From NCBI GenBank assembly GCA_039105265.1, contig JAPFFF010000013.1, positions 3,534,001-3,598,000 on the forward strand: DNA of 64,000 nt, in the 5' to 3' direction. How positions within the stretch are numbered: the first letter of the stretch is position 1; each line of letters begins with the position of its first letter. This document shows, in pieces, positions 20,615 to 31,206 of this stretch. A program made the position numbers and the translations under genes. The notes under the pieces were generated by a model. The model saw only the letters and a program-made list of their open reading frames with translations, was not told the DNA's origin and ran no database searches. Source of the DNA: Tritrichomonas musculus (lineage: Eukaryota > Parabasalia > Tritrichomonadida > Tritrichomonadidae).

Positions 20615-21265
20615 AAAAAAAAATTTATTTTTATTATTTTCCTTTTGAATGAGATTGATGTCAGTAATTTTTTCAAAGTTTGTTATATAAATCAACATGA
20701 TTTAAATTATGAGTTTGTTTCCAATGTAAATTAATCAAATATCTTCATCATATTGATCAATAAAGTTAATGTTTACTTTTTCAGTTGCACAATCGAATGA
20801 ATTATCACTGAAAACTATCAAAGATTCATGAGAAATGTAGTTATATGCATGGGTTCTAACTTTCACGAAACAATTGTGAGATGGATTGGTAAAATTATTG
20901 CAAAATGTTTGTCATTTAAACCAGAAAACTGCTCATCATTAAATTAGATTTGCATCATAACATATTCATTTATTGATCTTTCAAAATGAAGATTTTATTC
21001 GAAACCAATTGATTTATTGATCTTTCAAAATAGAAATTTCAAAGTAATATGATTTGAGAAGATCATTGAAATTTCAATTGAAAAGGCTAAATAAATGAAT
21101 GCTCCTTTTTCTTTTAAAATATTTAAAATTGATATTAGTTTTTTTAGTATTACTTTTATTTTATTTAAATTTATTTATATTTTTTTTTAAAAAAAGAGAT
21201 TTTTAAAATTATATAAAGAAAAATATAAAATTATATTTGATTTGAGATTGAAATGAATTATACAA
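20615..21265. other. AT-rich gap, no gene seen
   Basis: No ORF or RNA is recognised. The only internal structure noted is a duplicated short stretch near 20971 and 21010 (ATTTATTGATCTTTCAAAAT). It ends in the upstream region of the glycosyltransferase gene. Confidence 0.4.
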
Positions 21266-22291
21266 ATGGAAAGATGTATTTTTGAAGGCTTCTTTCGTCT
21301 ATTAGGCTTATCGTTAATAGTTTTAATTGATTCCTATTATTTTAATCAGTTTTATCAAATATTAAATGCTGATGTTTATCTTGGATTTATCGCTATTTCA
21401 AACAAAATTCTAATATCAACACCCAAAGGAGAATACAAAGCGCAAAGCGATTTATTAAGCACCCCCTTATTTTCTGCAAGGAAACAATTTTTAGATTTAC
21501 CTCAAAACCTTTCAGCAAAAAGTCGGAATAGTAAGTTTTCGATTGTATTAGCAACCTACGAACGACCACAGTGTTTTAAAAGAGTATTCGCTCATTTAAT
21601 TAAGCATCGTCCAAATAATACAGAAATTATAGTTTCAGATGACTGTTCTCCATCAAATGTAAAACGATCTTTATTAGAACAAATAATGAATGATCACCAA
21701 AAAGAAGATGTATATGTTATTAGACATAAAAAATCTTTTGGAGCATTTCATACAAAACTTGATGGCTTTTTATTCAGTGTTGGTGATTTTATTATGTCGA
21801 TTGATGATGATGATTTTTTCGACGACCAATATTTCATTGAATTAAAAGAAACGACGATCAAATCTCTCTCAAATAACAAAGATTTGAATTTTATTATTGC
21901 GTTAGATTTTCCTTACATTAAAAAATGGATTAAATTACCAGTATCATTAAATAATATGATATCTGGTTTTCATAATCATGTTGATTTCGCTTTCCGTAGA
22001 AGTTTATTGGCAAATGTAGATTATCCCCCACAAAATGTTGAAATTATCAGAGATGACGCTCCATTGATGATCCCTCTTTATATGCAAAGCAATAGCAGCC
22101 AGATTTTGTACTACCCAAATAAATACAAATATTTGGTTGACAGACTCTGCCCAAGTCGGCATCAAAGTAATACATATCTTTCAAAAAGACGACAATACTT
22201 AAATGGCTACGAATTTCTCTGTGGATATATGAAATCTATCAATCGAACAGATTTTGAACCTCTTGTAAATGCGGCCTATAGAATTAAATAA
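21266..22291 (+). CDS. GT2-family-like glycosyltransferase, membrane-anchored
   Basis: 341 residues. A hydrophobic N-terminal segment (about residues 10-32, LLGLSLIVLIDSYYF) suggests a type II signal anchor for the Golgi/ER. From about residue 90 a GT-A Rossmann-like start is visible (FSIVLATYERPQCFKRVFAHL), then IIVSDDCSPSN, and the metal-binding acidic cluster MSIDDDDFFDDQYF near residue 180. These are typical of family 2 glycosyltransferases, which use nucleotide-sugar donors. The acceptor and sugar are unknown. A truncated second copy with several deletions lies at 36844-37558 and shares the 3' flanking DNA, so the duplication included the downstream region. Confidence 0.75.
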   Translation: MERCIFEGFFRLLGLSLIVLIDSYYFNQFYQILNADVYLGFIAISNKILISTPKGEYKAQSDLLSTPLFSARKQFLDLPQNLSAKSRNSKFSIVLATYERPQCFKRVFAHLIKHRPNNTEIIVSDDCSPSNVKRSLLEQIMNDHQKEDVYVIRHKKSFGAFHTKLDGFLFSVGDFIMSIDDDDFFDDQYFIELKETTIKSLSNNKDLNFIIALDFPYIKKWIKLPVSLNNMISGFHNHVDFAFRRSLLANVDYPPQNVEIIRDDAPLMIPLYMQSNSSQILYYPNKYKYLVDRLCPSRHQSNTYLSKRRQYLNGYEFLCGYMKSINRTDFEPLVNAAYRIK

Positions 22292-22489
22292 AATCATTAT
22301 ATATGTATAGATTGTTCAATATTTTATATATATAGTAAACTGTAATATATCTTTTCTTATAATAGTACAGATTACCCAAAAGAGACTTTTTGTAAGGACA
22401 TTCAAATAATTGAATGAGAATAATTTTACCTTTCAATTTTTTTATCTGAGAAAAGAGCATAGTTAGGTATGAAAAATGCAGGATGACTT

Positions 22490-23323
22490 ATAGCATCCTG
22501 CTAACGCCAAAAAAATCCTAAAATTAACGCCAATAGAGACAATCTTTTATGGAAAAATATTCTTAAATTATATAAAAGTAAACGATCAATTTTTACCTTT
22601 GTTAATATTTTATTTAACCTTTCAGTAGTTTAATAATTAATAAATATAAACGATCTAAATATATATTAAATCTTCATATTTTCACCTTTTGACCGTTAAT
22701 TGTCATTAAGAGACGTTAATTGTCATTAAGAACGATTTAAATTTACCTATTATTACTCTTTTTTGGCCTACTAACCGTTAATTGTCATTAAGAGCGGTTA
22801 TTTGGCATTAAGGACGATCAAATAATGGTGCGAGTTTGAGCATATTTAACCTTTGGTTTACAGTTGTCATTAAGGAAATTTTCTTGTCATTAAGCAATTT
22901 TCGCATTTTTTAGCCAATGAAATCAAAATAAAGACCCTAATTGTTATCGAAAATTAAAAATTAGTCGAATTATAATTGTTTTTGTTTAAAGTTTCTCAGA
23001 TATTTTTAATATATATAAAATTATATGCTAAGATTCTTATTAAATCTTGTCAGCAATCCTCTATATGTGAATAATCCTCAAATAATTCTAAAATCTTAGG
23101 CATTTACTTTTTCTTGCCATAATTAATAAAATAATATTTAAATTATTTTCTCAAACATTTATATGAAAATCAAAACCTATATCATTGGAGCATTTGCATA
23201 ATGAATATATCAAAAATAACAATTTTATGTCTAAAAAATTTGTTTTTATTGCGTTTCTAAAGAAATAATAAACGGTCGTTCTAAATGACAACTTGATTCA
23301 TAATGGCGTTAGCAGGATGCTAT
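22490..23323. mobile_element. 834-bp MULE-like MITE with 10-bp target duplication
   Basis: The ends are ATAGCATCCTGCTAACGCCA and its exact inverse. Both sides carry the direct repeat AGGATGACTT (22480-22489 and 23324-23333). A 9-10 bp duplication is typical of Mutator-like elements. Inside, mostly between 22690 and 22900, the motif GTTAATTGTCATTAAG and variants occur about six times as subterminal direct repeats, probably transposase-binding sites. No transposase ORF. Confidence 0.85.
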
Positions 23324-24354
23324 AGGATGACTTGAAATATTATTATATAATATAAAATTATAGCTCATATTTATGCCCTTTTTTTAAAATTTCTATGACA
23401 TTCTATGCCATAACCTTTTATTCTAAAAAATATCAGAAAAAAACATTTTTTTTATCATTATTTTTATAGTTTTTTCTAATTGAATTATATAACTTTTTCA
23501 AAAATTTTTATCTGATTTTCAAATAATTACGATAACTTTTTCTTAAAAAAAAAAAAAAAAAGTATAAAAAATGTTAAAATTACGATCATAAATTATCAAT
23601 TTTTTCTAAAAAAAATTGACCATGTCATTATATTTGAATTAAAAAATGTAACCATGTCATAGATTTCTGAAGGTAGCTTTCAAAAAAACACGTTAATGTC
23701 ATAGATTAAAAATGCCATGTCATAGTGTTAAATCATTTAAAAAAAAGTGGTGTAATATGGAATTAAATATGTGTGGGTAGACGATCAAAATTCGTTAAAT
23801 TATTTAAAATTTTTATTTATGAAAAATTTTTTTTTATTTTATTTTTATATATATAATAATATAAAAAAGCATTTAATTAATAAAAGTTGACCAAATTAAG
23901 GAGGTTTTAGAACAAATTGAAAGCAGTTTTTTGAGATAACTATAAATTTTTAGAATTATCTGTAAAATATATTTTGATTATATATTATTAATTTATCAAA
24001 AATAAAATTAAAAGGTACTAAAATTAAAACTGAAACGAAAAATTTGTATTTTATAATTTGTCCTTATTATTCAAAAATATGACCTTTCCGATTGAAATTT
24101 GATTTCTTTCAAAAGTTTAATCGTGCGCTTCAAAATTTGAGGGGATTTGTTAGGTTTATTTTAATTATCTTTTTTTTTTCCCACCTCACCAAAAAAAAAG
24201 TGGATTTTCAGTCTTTAATATCTCAGCGAATATTGGACAGATGATTTTTTGATAAATAGGAACTCATCATTATTTTTAATCAACTTACGATCCAATGAAT
24301 CAAAACATCGATTAAATCCAAATTACGAAATTTTAATATTTTATTTTTTTTTTG

Positions 24355-24660
24355 GAGACCTAAATCAAAAATCAGGCTCCGACAAGCCCTAAGTTTTTAT
24401 ATACTAACGTTATAACGCCCTTCATTTTTTTCTCAAATTTTTCACTCATATGATTTTTAGACGATGAAATATTTTTTTACTTTTAACTTTTCAAATATCG
24501 GTATTATTGTTTTTTAACGTTAACACTTTATTTATATCTTTAGCGCTCATTCAATTTAATCAGTAAAAGCTTTATATAAATTTCAATTTGAAAAAATCAT
24601 TATTTTATTTCATAGGACTTAAATCAAAATTTAGACTCCGACAAACTCTAAGTTTTTTAC
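24355..24660. repeat. Diverged direct repeat inside the Kolobok-type element
   Basis: Two copies of a stretch of about 45 bases, one starting near 24360 (CTAAATCAAAAATCAGGCTC) and one near 24617 (TTAAATCAAAATTTAGACTC), both continuing CGACAA and CTAAGTTTTT. The similarity continues weakly into the following sequence (TTTTTCACTCATA / TTTTTCTACTCATA), suggesting an old tandem duplication with a period of about 257 bp. Confidence 0.5.
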
Positions 24661-25126
24661 TGCTGATAATATATTTTTTTTCAATCTTTAATCATTTTTT
24701 CTACTCATACAAATTTTAGGCAAAGAAAATTATCTCTCCAAATATCGATCACTCCCTGAGAAAAGCTCGATAAATCATTCCGAAATAATGCATAAGTAAA
24801 TTATTTTATTAATAAACTGTTCATGACTTTTAAATTATTGAATCAAATTTTTATCTTCTTTTTATTTCATTTTTGAGTGAAAATATATAATGGAAATAAT
24901 TTGCATGCACCAGTTAAGCATAATATTTAAGCCTTTTTATTTTTATTTTTTAAAATGAAGAAATAATATTCAACAATTTTAAAAAATTTGCAATTTTATA
25001 ATATAAAATTAGGGATTTTAATTACCAATCATAAATATACATATAAATAATATTGAATAATGCAAAAAATTAGAAAATTCAAAAAATTCAAAAAGAATAA
25101 TTAAATATGTTTTTTCAAAAATCTTT

Positions 25127-26395
25127 TTAGGAATGAATTGGGATATGTTCTTTAATGTCCTCTTTTAATTGGAGATATTCTTTATTTGCTTCTTCTTCTT
25201 CTTTCATTTTTTTTTGAATATAATCGTCATCTTTTCTGAGTTCTTTTAAATTTTTTCTAGCACGAAGTCTTAATTGTTCCAAAGAATCTAAATCATCTTC
25301 ATTTAAATGAAAATATCTATATAAATCTCTTAACCATATCTTTGGTTGATTGAATTGTAGTATTGCTGCATACAAGCGAACATCAGAAGTGTTACCCAAG
25401 TTGAATTCTTTTGGAAGGAATTTCGACTTCACGTAATGAAAAGATTCATTTAGATTTGTGGAATGATATCTATCAAAATTTGAAGTTATATCTAAACAAA
25501 GTTTGATTACTTTATCTAGACAATTGCGAGCATCTTCCTCATTAGCGTGTTTCCACTTATGTAATGTTGTGGATTTTCCAAACTTCAAAAAAGGTTGAGT
25601 TAAAATAAAAAGTTTCATTTGCTGAACTTGAGTTAACTTTGTTGATTTATCTGTGTTGCTATATAGAATAAACTTTAGTTTTTTTAGCATCTTCTTTGAA
25701 ATTCCTCTGAATTTATTTTCAATTGGTGAAACGAGTTTATGAAAATGTTCATCGAAATGTTTGAGAAGATGATTTGTGTCGAGAGTAACTTTAATTCTCC
25801 AGCCACTTTGTTCTATAATACTTTCATTCACCAAATCTCCGTCTTTTATTAGTTCTTGGATACTATTATTGCTTCTCAATCTAGGAAGCAGAATTTGAAA
25901 AGCTTCTCCTTCTAACGCTTTGGACGATATGAAACTATTTCCTTTTCTTTTTGAACTGATTTTTATGCGTATTTCAAAGTCTATTATTTTGCCAGTTTGG
26001 ATGCATATCGCATCGAATATTAACAGCTTTCCGTTTCGTCGATGGTCCCATGAACCATCGACGCTTACGGAAGCATTTTGCGGTATTTTTGCTTTTTCAG
26101 CTGCAGCAGAATTTTTTGCTAGTTTCCTGATAACAGATCTAATTATATTGAAAGCAGTTACTATAAAATAATAGCTTGGAGGCTTTTTTCCAATGAGAAT
26201 TGAAAACTCCTGAGCAAGTATTTCGGGAAAACCGCAGTAAATTATTGCTATAACGAATTTAATTATTTCTAAAAATTCTGATGTGTAACTAGTTTCTTCC
26301 TCTTCTTCCTCCTCCTCTTCCTCTACTTCTTCGTCATTATCATTTGTATGTTGATATTGCTTTAAATTTCTTTGCTGCTTGGATTTGCGACCCAT
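25127..26395 (-). CDS. Kolobok/Mutator-like DDE transposase
   Basis: 422 residues, intact. It starts with a basic stretch (MGRKSKQQRNLKQYQ) and a run of about 14 acidic residues. The catalytic core has VSVDGSWDHRRNGK with the candidate first Asp (D113) and FDAICIQTGKIIDFEI. The candidate second Asp is D206 in TLDTNHLLKHF, and the candidate Glu is E317 in STNLNESFHYVKSKF. The DGSW-x-HR and GK-x-x-DFE pattern is typical of the Mutator-like domain found in Kolobok transposases. The enzyme cuts and pastes DNA between TTAA sites. The C-terminal tail is a charged coiled coil (KMKEEEEANKEYLQLKEDI). It is the only apparently functional transposase in the window and could mobilise TTAA-flanked relatives. 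Confidence 0.75.
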   Translation of the reverse strand: MGRKSKQQRNLKQYQHTNDNDEEVEEEEEEEEEETSYTSEFLEIIKFVIAIIYCGFPEILAQEFSILIGKKPPSYYFIVTAFNIIRSVIRKLAKNSAAAEKAKIPQNASVSVDGSWDHRRNGKLLIFDAICIQTGKIIDFEIRIKISSKRKGNSFISSKALEGEAFQILLPRLRSNNSIQELIKDGDLVNESIIEQSGWRIKVTLDTNHLLKHFDEHFHKLVSPIENKFRGISKKMLKKLKFILYSNTDKSTKLTQVQQMKLFILTQPFLKFGKSTTLHKWKHANEEDARNCLDKVIKLCLDITSNFDRYHSTNLNESFHYVKSKFLPKEFNLGNTSDVRLYAAILQFNQPKIWLRDLYRYFHLNEDDLDSLEQLRLRARKNLKELRKDDDYIQKKMKEEEEANKEYLQLKEDIKEHIPIHS

Positions 26396-26664
26396 TTAGT
26401 TTGAGAAAAAATAACGATAATTTTTTCAAAGAAATTTATATTCAAAAAATCAACAATTTTAATGTATTTATATTCTCAAAAATAATTTAATTAGAACATA
26501 GTAATATATGTATTTATTTATATTTTGTTATATTAAATATATTCAAAACAACATGTTAAATAAAATCTAATGAATAAGAAGATAATAATATTTTAATTTT
26601 TTTAAAAACCTCCTTAAGATTTATAATTTTTCAATAGTTATATAAATATTGAAAGAAATTTAAA

Positions 26665-27196
26665 ATCATTTAATATCTTGTTATAGAGCTCCGAATTTAT
26701 ATTAAATAAATAAATATATAATAGTATTAAATTATATTATACTTATATATATTGGGAATGAACTTTTAATCAGCAGTTTTTTAAAAAAAGTTCTGAGAAG
26801 TTTCTTTTTTTTATCATAAATTTTTAGCAATTCAAAATATTTGAAAATGAAAAAACGATAAATAAGAATCTTTAATATCTTGTTATAGAGCTCCGAATTT
26901 ATATTAAATAAATAAATATATAATAGTATTAAATTATATTATACTTATATTTATATCGAAAATGAACTTTTAATCAGCAGTTTTTTATAAAAAGTTCTGA
27001 GAAGTTTCTTTTTTTTATCATAAATTTTTAGCAATTCAAAATATTTGAAAATGAAAAAACGATAAATAAGAATCTTTAATATCTTGTTATAGAGCTCCGA
27101 ATTTATATTAAATAAATAAAAATATAATAGTGATAAGTTACATTATATTTATATTTATATTGGGAATGAACTTTTAATCAGCAGTTTTTTTAAAAA
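26665..27196. repeat. Three-copy tandem repeat, period about 203 bp
   Basis: The marker TTAATATCTTGTTATAGAGC recurs at about 26671, 26873 and 27077. The first two copies are nearly identical over their whole length. The third is cut short after CTTTTAATCAGCAG. The copies differ mainly in the TATATATA/TATTTATA section. The array lies inside the hAT element, right after the Kolobok-type insertion. Confidence 0.9.
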
Positions 27197-27282
27197 AATG
27201 CATACAAGCTATTTTGTCACTTTTTATTACTTTATAAAAATAAAATGAGTGAATTCTTGAAAGATCAGATATCATAATATAT

Positions 27283-27655
27283 ATGCATTCTCGAGAACTT
27301 GTCGAATCTTCTTTAATGAAATTCTTGAAAAATTCAGATGATCTTGAAGAAAATTATGAAAATTTAATTCGCATTTTTAATGATTACAAAATTGATGAAA
27401 ATTCGCAAGATTTAAAAGATGTCTTAAATATAATTATTTCTTTTTGAAATAATTATCCTAGAAATCTACTATTTTTTTCAAAGATTGAAAAAATTATATT
27501 TTTTTTAAGCCAAAAATTATGAAATTCTGGTCAAATATTGAAAAATTCCATATTTTTAGAACCAATAAACGAATTCTTTTATTTGCGCTCAACGAAAAAA
27601 TTGTTACACTTGACCAAAAGATATTGAATTGTTTTTTTAGCTCCAAAAAATAAAC
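27283..27655 (+). pseudogene. Fragment of a DUF3447/ankyrin gene inside the hAT element
   Basis: From the ATG at 27283 the sequence reads HSRELVESSLMKFLKNSDD, then LKDVLNIIISF and a TGA at 27445. Similarity to the family N-terminus continues (SKIEKIIFFLSQK; a shifted frame that reads like LLFALNEKIVTLDQKI). This is the first block of about 120 codons of the DUF3447 family, with a stop and at least one frameshift, and with no DUF3447 core or ankyrin repeats after it. Its position between the hAT termini suggests capture or an older gene into which the hAT-related DNA was assembled. Confidence 0.6.
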
Positions 27656-28075
27656 ATAATTCTTAACATTTATATTTTTTCTAATATAATATATTTATAT
27701 ATTTTTATTTATATTAAATAATTTATAAATATAAGTAGTTCTAAAAGATAAAAATATTTCATAATTAAATTTTTATATTCAAATATTTCAATGATCTTAT
27801 TCAAAAAATAAAAAAACGATCATTTTTCATTTAAAAATAAAATCGTTGATATATCACTTATTGCCCATTAAAATATTCTGGTATTTATAAAATAATCTAA
27901 TTAACTCTTAATTAATATAATATATGAATATATAAATAAATGACGGAAGAGAATCCAGTACCCATACATATGGAATTAATAGATTTTGAATGGCTTTATG
28001 AAAATTGTGAGATAATTTTGCCACGTTTTTGAAATTTAACTTAATATAAAAGTAATTCATTTTATATTAAAAAAA

Positions 28076-30097
28076 ATGAAAAAGATGCCTGTTCCAAGAG
28101 ACCAAAGATCTGATGTTAAAATTCCAGCTGGCTTTTTACCTGATCGAGAAAAATCAGGACGTGCTTGTTTCCGTTGTAGTCATATAATCGAAGATTTTGG
28201 TGATGGACCTCGTCGGTGCACATTCAAATGTAGACGAGAAGATTTTAAAACAAGTTCACCTCAACATCACCAGCATCAATATAAACTTTCAAGAAATGAT
28301 GATGATGGATTCCCAAAAGATTACGATGAAAGAAGGAAAAGAGCCAATTTTTCTGAAATTCAATCAATGATAACTCAATATGTCGGAAAACTTGCAGGGC
28401 AACTCGATATATCAATTGCAAAAAGTTCATCTTTATCAATGCGAGATTTTGTTCAAAATATATTAAAGTTAGGGATAAGGATAGGATTAACAGACCCATC
28501 ACTTGATCTTTCAAGTGGATTTATACAAATATCGCAAAACAAGCTAAATAATTCAATGAAAAAAGTTGCAGAAGAAAATGAAAATCATTTACAACATGTA
28601 TTTTCTCAAAATATAAAATATGCTAATCTTTTAATGGACACAGGAACTGTGAACAATTTCAAAGTTCTACATTTTGTAATTACAAATCCAAATTATCCCG
28701 AAATAATTTGGCCTTTTGACAATTATGAAAATACCAATTATGATGTCAGTCAATATACTACAGTAATAACTGAAGTGTTAGCACATTTAGAGTAACAAGG
28801 AATAGAAGTTGTGTCAATTATCGCAGATCAGCAACCATCTCAAGTAAAAGGAATATATGATACAATAAAACAAGCAAAATCAAATATGATAAGATCTCTC
28901 ATACATATTCCTTGTATTTCACATGCTGCAAACTTAATTTATGAAGAAGTAATAACCTTAGCAGAATTTAAGCCATACCTTGAAGAAATTGATGATTTGA
29001 TCGATTTCTGCAGGAATGAAGATGTTTATCAGCAACTCGAATTACTTTGTCCGACATTAATCAAAACTCGTTGGGTTTATCTTAGTGAAGTTTTAGATTT
29101 CATTTAAAAAAACAGTGAAAAAATAAATGATATTCGAATTGGTAATGGTCTAAATCCAATAAGTCTGCAGATAATAGAGTTTGCCATAATTTTAAGACCA
29201 TTGATGAATTTTGTATATTATTCAGAAAGAAGAGATTGTAATCTTTATGAAATTTTACCAAAAATAAAAGAAACATATGATTCGATTATCAGTACTGAAG
29301 GTTTTCTTACATGCAAAGAATCATTATATGTATACAAATTTGTTCTTGCAACGTTTATTGCTAGGATTCAATCATTACCAATGAACGTATTTAAAACTAC
29401 CTATGCGATATCACTAAAAGGGAGAGAGTATATTCGAAGAACTTTCAGTTATATGGTTGATTGCAAAAACTATAGCAATTTTAGTCAAAACGATAAACAA
29501 GAAAATGATTGCGATGATGATTCTCTTCAAGAAGAACAATTAATTCAATCTTTTGAATTTCCAAAATCAGAAGATTTAGAAGAGATAACCGAAATTGATG
29601 AAATTGGAAAACACATTTCTTTAAGAGAAGCTGCTAAACATACTCAAAAGCTGATGAGTACTCAAGAAAGACACTCTCAATTTATATCACTTCGAGAGAG
29701 CTTACTAAAAGATCCTAATCTTGTAGAATATGAATGGTTTGGTGATTTAATACCAATTGCTGAAGAAACAATAAAAAATCAATTACTGCTTCTAGATGTT
29801 AAACAACCATTTCCTATCATTTTAAAACTTCGGAAATGGTGGTTTGATAAAACTCTCCCAGATTTTTTATCAATTTCACGAAATGAAGACACAAATATTT
29901 ATTGGAGAAGACTTTTGATGGATTCACGAGTTAAAGAACTTGCACACATTTGTCTTCGCTTTGCATCAATAGGATAATCTGAGGCCGACGTTGAAAGACT
30001 TTTTTGCATTCAAAAAAACATGTTAAGCTCAACAACTACAAATATTGGTACAGCAACTCTTCATTACAGATGCATTTTACATTGTACTAAACCTTAA
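28076..30097 (+). pseudogene. hAT transposase with three in-frame UAA codons
   Basis: A single frame of 674 codons with no frameshift, interrupted by TAA at 28793, 29105 and 29975 and closed by TAA at 30095. Visible features are an N-terminal Cys-rich part (CFRCSHII..CTFKC, perhaps a degenerate BED finger), VSIIADQQPSQVKGI (catalytic-Asp region) and HIPCISHAANLIYEEV (the hAT CxxHxxNL signature). The C-terminal hATC dimerisation motif is SEADVERLFCIQKNMLSSTT, directly after the last stop. In each case the stop lies where a glutamine CAA would be plausible. It belongs to the 23359-30264 element. Without read-through the enzyme is dead. Confidence 0.8.
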
Positions 30098-30410
30098 ATA
30101 TTAGAAAGGTATAAAGTTCGAAATAAAGCAGACCTTTTTTTAATATTTTTATTTCAAAAAGTTGACGATTCAATTCATTTTAAAATTAAAAAAAAATGGT
30201 TACATTTTTGTTTCAAAATACTATGCCCTAATTTTTGCATCTCATGGCATAAAAATGAGCTATATATAAAATATAAGGAAATAAATATATTCCCTAAATA
30301 TAAAAATTAAATTGACGCTCAATATAAAAAAAAAAAATATATTTTAATTTTTTGAAAAAGAAAAAAAAAATTGATAAGTTTATTTCAAATAAAACTATCA
30401 ATCCATGATA

Positions 30411-31134
30411 TAGTGGTCCTAAAAAATATTGATAAGAAATTTGAGAGAAATTTTCATGTTTCATTGAAAAAATTGAGAAAATTTATTTAAAAATAATTTG
30501 AGATAATTTTAAAATTCGTTTCAAATTCATTCAAATTTAATGACCTATTCATGAATTTATGAATCAATTGTTGGTCAATCTTTTGACCTTTTATTTATAT
30601 GTTTTCTTTACCAAAAAATACAAACGAACGCTTTTATTTAATCGCAAGTGGTTCTGCAATCGCACAATTTTAATAAAAGCAAAACAGCTGATGCATTAAG
30701 TATTTCGTTAAATTGCGTCAAAGCAGTAGCTAAATAGATTGATGAAGGGAGACCAGAAAAAACATAACCCTTCCGACCACAAATATTAACAAATGAAATC
30801 AAGTATTTCATGTGCGTTAAAGCAATAATGTTTCCTGAAATCCCTGGAGCTGAAATGGCAAATGTTTCCTGAACATGGAATAATCTAAGTTTAGCAACAA
30901 ACAATTCTTTGATTGATTCTTTTCCAAAGAAATTGAAACAATGCCTCGAAGTGCAAGGCAATCAAGTAAGATTTTAATTTTAATTTTTAATAAAAAATCA
31001 ACTTTTTCAATTGCCGAAAAAATATTGATAAGAAATTTAGCTTTTTAAATTAAAAATTTTAAAAATAAAACAACTTTTGTTAACGACGATTAACTATTGA
31101 ATTCATTTCTTATCAATATTTTTTAGGAACACTA
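30411..31134. mobile_element. 724-bp Tc1/mariner-like element, TA target
   Basis: The left end TAGTGGTCCTAAAAAATATT is mirrored at the right end (one mismatch) and the match continues through GATAAGAAAT, about 30 bp in all. Both sides are flanked by TA. A third copy of the AAATATTGATAAGAAATTT motif lies at 31019. The interior has a less AT-rich section (30630-30965) with a 107-codon open stretch on the minus strand that I cannot match to a transposase; it may be a relic. The gap between the hAT terminus and this element (30265-30410) holds nothing recognisable. Confidence 0.75.
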
Positions 31135-31206
31135 TATAAAATTGAATTAAAATTCTTTGAAAATAATTGAAGTCTGAAAAAATTGATAATGATTTTCTGA
31201 GTTGTT

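Larger units (their letters stand above)
23896..26617. mobile_element. Kolobok-type DNA transposon, TTAA target, nested in the hAT element
   Basis: TTAAGGAGGTTTT at 23896 is mirrored by AAAACCTCCTTAA ending at 26617, so TTAA flanks a GGAGGTTTT terminal repeat on each side. Between them is one intact minus-strand transposase gene (25127-26395). TTAA duplications plus a Mutator-related DDE enzyme of this type are the hallmarks of Kolobok, a superfamily reported from trichomonads. The left interior (24230-24780) contains two diverged tandem copies of a segment of about 260 bp sharing CTCCGACAA and CTAAGTTTTT. The TIRs are short, so the borders are good but not certain. Confidence 0.6.
23359..30264. 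mobile_element. 6.9-kb hAT element carrying a nested Kolobok-type element
   Basis: The termini are TATAGCTCATATTTATGCC and the inverse of TATAGCTCATTTTTATGCC (18 of 19 match). Each is flanked by TATAAAAT (23351-23358 and 30265-30272), an 8-bp duplication characteristic of hAT transposons. Subterminal copies of CCATGTCATAG and TATGCC occur near both ends. The element's own transposase gene (28076-30097) ends 167 bp before the right terminus and is interrupted by stops. Within the element lie a TTAA-flanked DDE element (23896-26617), a three-copy tandem repeat (about 26665-27196) and an ankyrin-gene fragment (27283-27655). Confidence 0.75.

Noticed and set aside
27940-28032. 30-codon ORF before the hAT transposase as its first exon
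   Set aside because: It is in another frame, ends in a stop before the main frame begins, and no convincing splice sites link the two.
30638-30961. 107-codon minus-strand frame in the mariner-like element as a gene
   Set aside because: No transposase motif, no initiator, and similar length in antisense frames. Kept only as a possible relic.
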